Positions 1 through 5,786 of a stretch of DNA of 10,752 bases are shown one piece after another. Origin of the DNA: J014 sp964486055 (GTDB taxonomy: Bacteria > Acidobacteriota > Blastocatellia > Pyrinomonadales > Pyrinomonadaceae); contig CAZALE010000021.1 in assembly GCA_964486055.1 (NCBI GenBank), positions 1-10,752 of the forward strand. Direction: 5' to 3'. The notes beneath the pieces are model-generated. The model was not told the origin of the DNA. It did no database searches and was given only the letters and a program-made list of their open reading frames with translations. The position numbers and the translations under genes were made by a program. The stretch's first letter is position 1, and every line of letters begins with the position of its first letter.

Positions 1-7
1 AACTTTA

Positions 8-37
8 TTGACATTTGATTTTTTTTCTTGATAGGAT
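8..37 (+). promoter_or_regulatory. Putative sigma70-type promoter of the collagen-like gene
   Basis: A perfect -35 hexamer TTGACA lies at 8-13 and a partial -10 hexamer TAGGAT (four of six matches to TATAAT) at 32-37, with an 18-base spacer that is mostly T. The start codon follows at 71, so the leader would be short, with an AGAGGA-type ribosome binding site near 55-62. The imperfect -10 is the main doubt. Confidence 0.45.
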
Positions 38-70
38 TCCGTTAGAACTCTTATTAGAGGATTAAGAGCC

Positions 71-1687
71 ATGAAAACGGTGAGGGTTATAGGTTTGGTT
101 TGTTTAGCGACTTTGGGCTTTTTCTCTAGCATTTACTCTCAAACGATGAGATGTGAGAAGAGCAATGATGGGAAGCTGAAATGTAAACCTATTTCCTTCG
201 AGGAATTCAATGAAGAAGCTAAGAAGAGGCTGGAGGCAATGAGAAGAAATGAAAAAATCCTGAAACGCATTTTTGAAGAAAACGGTCTCAGCAGTGATTT
301 TATTGATTTCCAAACTTTATCCTCACCTTGCATGCTTTCAGAGCTGGAAAACAAATTCGCTTTAACTTTTTCGTTGTATCCAAGCTATACGCATCCTTTT
401 TCAACGTTGAAAGGAGCAATAATTGCTTCTGAAGTTATCTTGCCGGGAAAGCTGAAATTGGAAGCAGACACGGCGATACTTGCGAAAAATATTTTCTTTG
501 AGGGTGATGAAATAGAAATAAAGGGCAATCATGCTATTTTTCTTATAGCAACTAGAGGGATTTCTGCTGGAGGAAAGACGATAAAGATAGATACAAGCGG
601 AAAGGGAAGGAAAGAATGGTTAGAGTCCTTTGTTGGTGGCACTAATAATGTCGATAGGAGTGGAGTTCCTGGAGCAGATGGTAGACCTGGGAGAAATGGT
701 GCTCCAGGATTGTCAGGGGCAGCAGGGGCAAATGGAGTGGATGGAAGTTGTGATGGAAATAGAGACGGAGCAGATGGTTCGCAAGGAGCGACAGGTGCGG
801 TAGGAGAAAATGGCGAAGATGGAGAAAGAGGTGAACACGGAGGAAATGGTCAGCCAATAATTATCACGATCTCTCGAGACAGCAACGACACATACGTTTT
901 AAACAGCAGAGGTGGTGACGGAGGTAATGGTGGACGTGGAGGAGATGGAGGACGAGGTGGTGATGGTGGCCCAGGCGGCAACGGAGGTAGAGGAGCTGTC
1001 TGCGGAAGTGGTGAATGCGGTCAAGGTTTAGTAGGAAAAGGAGGTAATGGCGGACGCGGGGGAGATGGAGGAAGAGGTGGTAATGGCGGCAACGGTGGTA
1101 ATGCAGGAAATGGCGGTAATGGTGGAGACATAACCATTCTGTATGACGATCCGATAGTCCTTTCCAGAGTGCTTTATGATAACACCGGCGGTGTAGCTGG
1201 CATACCTGGTATAGGTGGAGTAGCAGGCGTAGGAGGAATGGGTGGTTTAGGTGGTTTTGGAGGAGAAGCCGGAAATTCCTGTAACTCAAGGGGACAGCAT
1301 GGCGATCATGGGGTTCCTGGAGAAGCAGGTGTTCAAGGTATGGGAGGCGCAGGAGGGCTTCCTGGAAGCAGAGGGATTTTTAATCATCAGCAGATAAGTG
1401 GACCAACGGGTTGGGTTCCGATAGGTTATCCCGGTAGATCATGCACGGAATGGTATTGGGTGTTTTATATCTGTTTTCCGGTTGGTAGCCAAACAGAAGA
1501 ACCACCACAACAAATGAAGCAAATGATGTCAGAAGCTTTGTTCAGGTCTTATCCTTTTTTACGAGAAGTTGAGAAAGTTCCGGTCGAAAGCAAGTTTTCT
1601 TGTAAAGGAAAAAAAGCATTTGGCTCACTGCAAGAGCCGGAATATAGATGCGTAGAAGTTGAAAGAGTGTATGCAGGCTGTTGGTGA
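71..1687 (+). CDS. Secreted glycine-rich collagen-like protein
   Basis: The product has 538 residues. Residues 1-23 form a signal peptide (basic start, hydrophobic core, likely cleavage near SIYS/QT), so it should be exported. Residues 24-190 form a non-repetitive head that is helical near 42-70 and strand-rich near 110-175. From about residue 198 to 435 glycine dominates. The first stretch (198-259) is collagen-like Gly-X-Y with some proline. Residues 281-308 and 322-352 are instead Gly-Gly-X with X mostly Asn, Asp or Arg and almost no proline, which recalls polyglycine-II bundles more than a collagen triple helix. Short strand-like segments (261-278 and 353-371) interrupt the repeats. The tail (436-538) is rich in aromatic residues and cysteine. 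Twelve cysteines in all suggest disulfides outside the cytoplasm. A purine-rich AGAGGA motif about 8 bases upstream supports the ATG start. A surface fibre, adhesin or matrix protein is likely; the exact role is unknown. Confidence 0.88.
   Translation: MKTVRVIGLVCLATLGFFSSIYSQTMRCEKSNDGKLKCKPISFEEFNEEAKKRLEAMRRNEKILKRIFEENGLSSDFIDFQTLSSPCMLSELENKFALTFSLYPSYTHPFSTLKGAIIASEVILPGKLKLEADTAILAKNIFFEGDEIEIKGNHAIFLIATRGISAGGKTIKIDTSGKGRKEWLESFVGGTNNVDRSGVPGADGRPGRNGAPGLSGAAGANGVDGSCDGNRDGADGSQGATGAVGENGEDGERGEHGGNGQPIIITISRDSNDTYVLNSRGGDGGNGGRGGDGGRGGDGGPGGNGGRGAVCGSGECGQGLVGKGGNGGRGGDGGRGGNGGNGGNAGNGGNGGDITILYDDPIVLSRVLYDNTGGVAGIPGIGGVAGVGGMGGLGGFGGEAGNSCNSRGQHGDHGVPGEAGVQGMGGAGGLPGSRGIFNHQQISGPTGWVPIGYPGRSCTEWYWVFYICFPVGSQTEEPPQQMKQMMSEALFRSYPFLREVEKVPVESKFSCKGKKAFGSLQEPEYRCVEVERVYAGCW
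911..1126 (+). repeat. Internal 120-base repeat of Gly-Gly-X coding blocks
   Basis: Inside the collagen-like gene, bases 921-970 and 1041-1090 align without gaps at an offset of exactly 120 bases (40 codons), with 44 of 50 positions identical by hand count. Five of the six differences are synonymous; the sixth changes Asp to Asn at residue 298/338. The blocks are separated by a cysteine-containing linker (residues 309-321). This looks like an old in-frame duplication that kept its protein sequence. Confidence 0.8.
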
Positions 1688-1944
1688 GCCGACTTTTTCT
1701 TGCATAAGGGAATTATTAGAAAGAGAAAATGATTTTTAATCCGGTAGATCAGATCCGCTCTTTTCAACGCGACAGTAGCCGCATTGGCCGAAGAGTTCAA
1801 TGGGAACGATTTTGGAGTCTGCGAGGGATCGGTGAGGATGATTAGTTATCGTGGGCAGATCTTTCGTAGAAAAGGCATGGCTACTTCCTCGGGTGGGGCA
1901 CATGTTTTCGTTTCAGAAAAGTTTAGGAGAATCGATGAGGTTTC
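1688..1944. other. Intergenic region with weak coding-like fragments
   Basis: This spacer lies between the converging collagen-like and DUF486 genes. I see no convincing intrinsic terminator. On the plus strand an ATG at 1729 opens a 38-codon frame ending at 1845, beginning MIFNPVDQIRSF. A second frame, open from 1748 to 1996, reads in part SALFNATVAALAEEF. Joining them by one frame change near 1756-1760 gives one continuous protein-like reading, so this may be a decayed gene. I do not recognise a family, and the second frame runs antisense into the DUF486 gene. Chance open frames are equally possible. Confidence 0.2.
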
Positions 1945-2295
1945 TCAGAATTTATCCCAGAATGCAAAGAAGACTGCGCCAATTATCAACAAGTAAGCTA
2001 TAAAATTATTCCATTTTAGGGTTTCACCAAACATAAAATAAGCAAGAACTGTGAATACGAAGAGTGTGATGCATTCCTGCAAGATTTTAAGTTGAGTTAC
2101 TGAAAAGACGCTCGAACCGATACGATTGGCTGGTACTTGAAAGATGTATTCGATCAATGCCAGCATCCAGCTCATCGCAATCGCCAGCCACAAAGCGCTT
2201 TTTTTGTATTTTAAATGTCCATACCAGGCTAGTGTCATGAATACGTTTGAAATGATCAATAAGACGATCGTTAAAAATACTGCACTTGAATTCAT
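1945..2295 (-). CDS. DUF486 (DMT superfamily) small membrane protein
   Basis: The 116-residue product is almost entirely membrane, with four predicted helices at about 5-25, 34-53, 67-89 and 96-113. The pattern SNVFMTLAWYGHLK near the N-terminus, QVPANRIG at 53-60, QLKILQE at 68-74 and the closing FFAFW are the hallmarks I know for the DUF486 family, a short four-helix branch of the drug/metabolite transporter superfamily. Its length is normal for that family. Members are presumed inner-membrane proteins that may act as dimers like small multidrug resistance proteins, but no substrate is established. An AGGAG motif lies about 14 bases before the ATG, which is rather far. The gene stands alone, convergent with the collagen-like gene. 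Confidence 0.85.
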   Translation of the reverse strand: MNSSAVFLTIVLLIISNVFMTLAWYGHLKYKKSALWLAIAMSWMLALIEYIFQVPANRIGSSVFSVTQLKILQECITLFVFTVLAYFMFGETLKWNNFIAYLLIIGAVFFAFWDKF

Positions 2296-2353
2296 AGAAA
2301 TTTAAAAAAGCTCCTGACAAGGTGCTCTTTTCTATTTTTTATTAAATTAAAAT

Positions 2354-2377
2354 CTTTCGATTTTCGCTAGTCGAAAG
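2354..2377 (-). terminator. Candidate terminator of the small protein/methyltransferase/cupin operon
   Basis: Bases 2354-2360 and 2371-2377 form a perfect 7-base inverted repeat (CTTTCGA / TCGAAAG) around a 10-base loop. Read on the minus strand, the hairpin follows the cupin stop codon by about 40 bases and is followed by an AT-rich stretch with T-runs (ATTTTAATTTAAT). This fits an intrinsic terminator, although the stem is short and the T-run is broken. Confidence 0.45.
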
Positions 2378-2417
2378 TGCAGGTTCATTTTTGTAGTATG
2401 AGAGAGAACTAACAGGA

Positions 2418-3218
2418 TCATTGTTTAAGAGCCTGCTTTTTTGTTGCGATAAACTCTAGATAATCTGTGTCTTCTTCCAGGGGCATATAGCGATTTACGA
2501 GCAAGGAGCTGGTTCTGACGAGTGACATTGTTCCCTTGCGAGTGTACAAAGGCCCATGCTTTATCCACGGAGGGCGATAAAAATAGCTTCTCTCGCACAT
2601 CAAGAGTTTCTCGCCAAGATTCGTGTTAAGATTCATATCGCCGAAGATTTTGAAACTTTCCTCGACACAAGGATGATGTCTTGGGCGTGATTCACGCCAA
2701 TTCGGCAATATGCCGACAATGAAGAGCATTTCGCCTGTTTCAGGAACAAATCTAAGCATTTTTGTCATTATGCCGGCTTGCGGACCTTCGGCAACGGTTG
2801 GCTCCCAACTCATTTTTATCGTATCTTTCAAAATTATGCCATCCATCGAACCTTTATCACCTAAGTTTATGCCAAATTTTGCATCCCACATGACTATTGC
2901 TTCGCAACCCGCTCGAGTTGACATTTTTCCATGAGAAGAGCCTTTCGGGTGATAAGAGTAAAATTGCTCCGTGAGAGTTTCTTCACCTATCGTTAAATCG
3001 CCGCTCAAGATGAAAAGGTGTTCCGGCGTTGTTAATGTGAAGTCAGCATCAGCGTGCCAGCCAGGCGGGATTTTTATAAGACCGCTTAGTGCACCGTCGA
3101 ATTCATCGACGCTAAAAACTTTAAGCTCGAGGCCAGGCGGTAAACCCTCTACCTCCAGAGGTTCATACGGTATTTCATCGAAATATATGAACTCTACATG
3201 CTTTCTTTCCCAAACCAT
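2418..3218 (-). CDS. Two-domain cupin protein (ChrR/DUF4437-like)
   Basis: The 266-residue, apparently cytosolic product contains two cupin beta-barrels. In the first (about 30-112) the motifs are PPGWHADADF, PEHLFILSGDLTIG and YHPKGSSHG, offering H55, E67 or H68, and H96 as metal ligands. In the second (about 150-240) RHHPCVEESFKIFGD and PPWIKHGP offer H181/H182, E186 or E187, and H221. Both barrels may therefore hold a metal. It resembles ChrR/DUF4437-type bicupins, which include dioxygenase-, isomerase- and sensor-like proteins. It is the last gene of a three-gene operon: its ATG lies 3 bases after the methyltransferase stop, with no clear ribosome binding site, so translational coupling is likely. 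The neighbour suggests that both act on the same small molecule, but the reaction cannot be assigned. Confidence 0.8.
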   Translation of the reverse strand: MVWERKHVEFIYFDEIPYEPLEVEGLPPGLELKVFSVDEFDGALSGLIKIPPGWHADADFTLTTPEHLFILSGDLTIGEETLTEQFYSYHPKGSSHGKMSTRAGCEAIVMWDAKFGINLGDKGSMDGIILKDTIKMSWEPTVAEGPQAGIMTKMLRFVPETGEMLFIVGILPNWRESRPRHHPCVEESFKIFGDMNLNTNLGEKLLMCERSYFYRPPWIKHGPLYTRKGTMSLVRTSSLLVNRYMPLEEDTDYLEFIATKKQALKQ

Positions 3219-3221
3219 AAT

Positions 3222-4313
3222 CTATTTTCTGCTGACGAAAAGTTGCCATGGAAAACGCCATTTTTTCGGGATCTCTTGTTCAGAAACGTAGCCTGTGCCG
3301 TCATCAAATGGGAGCATGCTAGCTTCAGAGAAGCCTATCTCTTTCAGAAGCTTTATGTAGTCAAATTCATGGAAAACTCGCATAAAGACTTCATTGTTTC
3401 GCTTCGAATGTCCGAAATAACAGAATTTGCCAAACATTCCACCTGGAGCACTATGAAAGTCTAGGTTCACATACAAGCCGCCAGGCTTGAGAATTCTATA
3501 AGCCTCGCGTGTAATCTTCTCTAATGCGTGCAACGGAAATTCATGTTGAATGAATGTTGTATGAACTAAGTCAAAGTATTCGTCTGGATAATCCGTTTTT
3601 TCCATGTTTTGCTGCGAGTAAAAGATTTCTCGACCAGACTCAACCGCTCTTAGATGCGCTACCTTCAGGCAAGGTGCCGAGATGTCGCATCCATGCACTT
3701 CCGCATCCGGATAGAGATCTTTGAAAGGATAAGTGCTTTTGCCAACGCCACAACCAAAATCGAGAATTCTCTTGTAATCGCCCTTCGGAACTGCTTTAGC
3801 CATCCTGAAATGAAGATCATCTTCATGTACAAAATGAGGCACAGTTGTTTTACGAGCATATTCATAAACAAATCCTGCTAGCTCATCGCCCGAAACCCCT
3901 CCGGGATGCTGGTGAAAATCTACAGCTTTGTAATAACGAGGAAACTCTATTGAAGGATTCAATCGCAAATGTTTACTAGGTTGAATTTCATCGAGCACTC
4001 TTAAAAGCTCTTCTCTTTGTCGATTTGCTATAGCTATAATTCCATGGCCAGGATCAGAGTATTTGAGCCTTTGTATGTGGCGCTCAAGCCAGCCAAAAAA
4101 TGAATAAAGCGAACCCTTCATCATCTCTTCAGCTTCTTTGAAAGTGGTGGGTTCTTTTGTTCTGCGTGTAACTTTCTCTTGATATTCATCATAAAGTGCC
4201 CGATAAATCTTGCTTCCCCAGTACAACTTTGCTCCAAGCAAGAAATCCTGAAAAGCCTTGGCCGAACGATCTGGCTTTATACCAATTGACCTTTTTTGCA
4301 CAGGTTTCGCCAT
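3222..4313 (-). CDS. Class I SAM-dependent methyltransferase with N-terminal extension
   Basis: The product is 363 residues from the chosen ATG. The C-terminal half is a Rossmann-type methyltransferase. Motif I is RILDFGCGVGKST near residues 182-194, the acidic residue binding the SAM ribose lies in VHGCDIS near 206-212, and REAYRILKPGGLYVNLDF near 269-286 is the motif III region. The first 170 residues are an additional, largely helical region containing DFHQHPGG and DELAGFVYEYAR, probably for substrate binding. A GTG two codons upstream (4317-4319) is also in frame, but GAGG sits directly against it, whereas it is 5 bases from the ATG at 4311-4313, so the ATG is preferred. The gene starts 10 bases after the small upstream gene and is followed after 3 bases by the cupin gene. 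A small-molecule methyltransferase is more likely than one acting on RNA or protein; the substrate is unknown. Confidence 0.87.
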   Translation of the reverse strand: MAKPVQKRSIGIKPDRSAKAFQDFLLGAKLYWGSKIYRALYDEYQEKVTRRTKEPTTFKEAEEMMKGSLYSFFGWLERHIQRLKYSDPGHGIIAIANRQREELLRVLDEIQPSKHLRLNPSIEFPRYYKAVDFHQHPGGVSGDELAGFVYEYARKTTVPHFVHEDDLHFRMAKAVPKGDYKRILDFGCGVGKSTYPFKDLYPDAEVHGCDISAPCLKVAHLRAVESGREIFYSQQNMEKTDYPDEYFDLVHTTFIQHEFPLHALEKITREAYRILKPGGLYVNLDFHSAPGGMFGKFCYFGHSKRNNEVFMRVFHEFDYIKLLKEIGFSEASMLPFDDGTGYVSEQEIPKKWRFPWQLFVSRK

Positions 4314-4323
4314 AAACACCTCA

Positions 4324-4593
4324 CTAATCTATCTGAAAATCTCTTTCTACTTTGGAAGAAGCTCTCTGCAGAATCGGATCAAGTAGCCGCTCAATGAAAC
4401 AATCTCTTTCCGAAGGTTCTAGTCCAGACGGACATTTTTCTATTTCCTCCAGAGTTAAAAAACCTTTTTCTTCCAATAGCGTTTCTATGGCTTTTAGCCG
4501 ATCTCGCAAGATATAAACCTCACTTGCCAGAACAGTTATGACCCCCATCAGCCTGTCGATTGCATCATCACTGAAAAAAACTTGCTCTTTCAT
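4324..4593 (-). CDS. Small helical protein of unknown function, first gene of operon
   Basis: I do not recognise a family for this 89-residue protein. It has no signal peptide or membrane segment. Residues 10-43 form an amphipathic helix with regularly spaced hydrophobics that could make a short coiled coil. A second helical part with LTLEEIEKCPSGLEPSERD and a charged tail (46-89) follows. A strong ribosome binding site, AGGAGG, lies 7 bases before the ATG and a good promoter lies just beyond it, so it is very likely expressed. Its position directly before the methyltransferase suggests an accessory, chaperone-like or regulatory subunit of that enzyme, which is inference from context only. 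Confidence 0.75.
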   Translation of the reverse strand: MKEQVFFSDDAIDRLMGVITVLASEVYILRDRLKAIETLLEEKGFLTLEEIEKCPSGLEPSERDCFIERLLDPILQRASSKVERDFQID

Positions 4594-4614
4594 AAATACG
4601 CCTCCTACAATTGT

Positions 4615-4624
4615 TATACGTATA
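4615..4624. promoter_or_regulatory. Perfect 10-base palindrome at the operon start site
   Basis: TATACGTATA is its own reverse complement. It lies between the -10 hexamer and the ribosome binding site of the minus-strand operon, about where transcription should begin, which is a usual place for a repressor operator. Ten-base palindromes also arise by chance in AT-rich DNA, so the regulatory reading is tentative. Confidence 0.25.
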
Positions 4625-4652
4625 TTACATTTCTTTTGAGCTAATAAGTCAA
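4624..4652 (-). promoter_or_regulatory. Promoter of the small protein/methyltransferase/cupin operon
   Basis: On the minus strand a -35 hexamer TTGACT (five of six matches to consensus) at 4647-4652 is followed after exactly 17 bases by a -10 hexamer TGTAAT (five of six) at 4624-4629. Transcription would start near 4617, giving a leader of about 24 bases that contains the AGGAGG ribosome binding site at 4601-4606. This is the best sigma70-type promoter in the window. Confidence 0.65.
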
Positions 4653-4674
4653 GTAAATCAGATAGAAAATCATT

Positions 4675-4706
4675 GCAGAATTCTTACGTGGCAGAATTCT
4701 TACGTG
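4675..4706. repeat. Two exact tandem copies of a 16-base unit upstream of the operon promoter
   Basis: GCAGAATTCTTACGTG occurs at 4675-4690 and again, directly abutting, at 4691-4706. The first six bases, GCAGAA, recur at 4713-4718 and 4724-4729. The pair lies about 58 to 90 bases upstream of the predicted transcription start of the minus-strand operon, a distance typical of activator sites. It may be a binding array for a regulator, or a simple slippage duplication. Confidence 0.6.
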
Positions 4707-4989
4707 TAATACGCAGAAAACATGCAGAAGCGATACGACATGATGTTTAGACTTAATGTTTTATTCAGCTTATAAGCTATTTGTGACGAATGAGTCTTCT
4801 CAGACCTGAAAATTTGCTGAGTTCATCAGAGAAGAATGAAGAAACAAGAAAATGAGAAGTCTGTAGGAGTTTTTAGCTACACACTACCCCGCGCTTGCTA
4901 CATATTCGGCCATGAATCTTGCCTCCAGCGAGGGTTTCCCAAGTTCAAAATCAAGAATATTTGAGCGAGATGAAGAAAAAAACATGTTC

Positions 4990-5018
4990 TTGACAAGGGA
5001 GAAAAAGTCTGAGAAAAT
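4990..5018 (+). promoter_or_regulatory. Possible promoter of the glycan cluster
   Basis: A perfect -35 hexamer TTGACA at 4990-4995 is followed after 17 bases by GAAAAT (four of six matches to TATAAT) at 5013-5018. The predicted start near 5025 falls within the inverted repeat at 5021-5046. It is correctly placed for the methyltransferase gene beginning at 5052, but the -10 is weak. Confidence 0.35.
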
Positions 5019-5020
5019 CA

Positions 5021-5046
5021 GAATCCAGTTTAAATTTACTGGATTC
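5021..5046. promoter_or_regulatory. Inverted repeat at the head of the glycan cluster
   Basis: A perfect 9-base inverted repeat, GAATCCAGT and ACTGGATTC, flanks an 8-base all-AT centre and ends five bases before the start codon at 5052. In DNA it would be a repressor operator over the start site; in RNA it would be a hairpin in front of a start codon that has no visible Shine-Dalgarno motif. Either way it could control the cluster. A 9-base inverted repeat somewhere in 10 kb is not surprising in itself; the position is what matters. Confidence 0.35.
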
Positions 5047-5051
5047 AAGCC

Positions 5052-5786
5052 ATGGGGCATTTTTATCCGAAACTTGCGTTTTACCGAATATGGCAAGCTA
5101 TTCGCTGGCGATTAGGTCAACGAGTTGCTGCGCCTGAGCTGGAATTTGGCGATGAGGAAAGTTTTGCCAGGTTCTATGACAATCGTGTTACGGATTGCAT
5201 CTTTTTGTCTGATCCATCTCATTATGAATACCCTCGTGCGAAGTGGATACTAGATCGAGTGTATGGAGGAAAGCTTCTAGAGGTTGGTTGTGGCAACGGT
5301 GGGATGACGCGGTTGCTCGCTCCCAAAGTAGACCAAATCGTCGCGCTAGATGTCTCTGGTCCTTCGCTTAGAGAGCTTGAAAAGCTAGGACTTCAGAATG
5401 TGAAGATCGTCAAAGGACTTGTTGAGCATTACGAGCCAGACTGTTCATTCGAATGGATAGTCTTGTCAGAAGTGATTGAACATGTGCGTCAACCTGCGCA
5501 GATCATCCGTCGTTGTTTTAACTTGTTGGCACCAGGAGGGACACTTCTGATAACTACACCACACGGACACTGGGAGTCAGATGAACATCTTCATGAGTTT
5601 GATCTAGTTATTTTTAGCCGGCTTATCACTCTACCTGAAGCTGAAACTGTTAGACTCGGTTATCTTCGCGATCGTGAAAACAGGCGCCGATGGTTGGTTG
5701 GAGAGATAATTGCACCTAGTAGCCCGGCTGTGCCTCTTCCAGATCGAAGGCAGATCGCCAAAAAACGAAAACAAAGATTGCACTGA
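5052..5786 (+). CDS. Class I SAM-dependent methyltransferase (glycan cluster)
   Basis: The 244-residue product has a Methyltransf_11/23-type Rossmann core. Motif I is LLEVGCGNGG (75-84), the ribose-binding acid is D100 in IVALDVS, LSEVIEHV (138-145) is the motif II region typical of UbiE/Coq-like enzymes, and LLAPGGTLLITTP (158-170) is motif III. HGHWESDEHLHEFD (171-184) follows the core, as in methyltransferases of polysaccharide loci. No signal peptide or membrane helix is evident. It is translated without a visible Shine-Dalgarno motif, and an in-frame stop at 5031 limits the start to this ATG. Its stop overlaps the start of the next gene by one base (TGATG), so the two are co-transcribed. 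It probably methylates a sugar or lipid-linked glycan, an inference from context. Confidence 0.87.
   Translation: MGHFYPKLAFYRIWQAIRWRLGQRVAAPELEFGDEESFARFYDNRVTDCIFLSDPSHYEYPRAKWILDRVYGGKLLEVGCGNGGMTRLLAPKVDQIVALDVSGPSLRELEKLGLQNVKIVKGLVEHYEPDCSFEWIVLSEVIEHVRQPAQIIRRCFNLLAPGGTLLITTPHGHWESDEHLHEFDLVIFSRLITLPEAETVRLGYLRDRENRRRWLVGEIIAPSSPAVPLPDRRQIAKKRKQRLH

Larger units (their letters stand above)
4594..5051. other. Divergent intergenic region between the operon and the glycan cluster
   Basis: This 458-base spacer separates the minus-strand methyltransferase/cupin operon from the plus-strand glycan cluster. It holds the operon promoter, a 10-base palindrome, the 16-base tandem repeats, a possible plus-strand promoter and an inverted repeat, all listed separately. 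Between about 4730 and 4985 I see no convincing gene. A minus-strand frame ending at 4884 (tail FELGKPSLEARFMAEYVASAG, with 4 bases between repeats of no known motif) reads somewhat like protein but matches nothing I know and has no clear ribosome binding site. Confidence 0.6.

Noticed and set aside
911..1126. Glycine-repeat DNA considered as a CRISPR-like or satellite array
   Set aside because: The periodicity follows codons and the frame is preserved, with differences almost all synonymous. There is no spacer/repeat structure, so it is protein-coding repeat sequence.
642..1289. Long minus-strand open frames opposite the glycine repeats (His/Leu-rich translations)
   Set aside because: They are the antisense of GGN-rich codons, which give low-complexity His, Leu and Arg strings. 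No start signals or protein-like composition are seen.
1431..1751. An 11-base repeat CCGGTAGATCA at 1431-1441 and 1741-1751
   Set aside because: There are two copies only, one within coding sequence, with no extension of the match and no symmetry. It is probably chance and not an attachment site.
4884..5096. 70-codon minus-strand frame in the intergenic region
   Set aside because: It overlaps the methyltransferase start antisense, lacks a clear ribosome binding site and matches no family I know. Only its last third looks protein-like, which is too little to call a gene.
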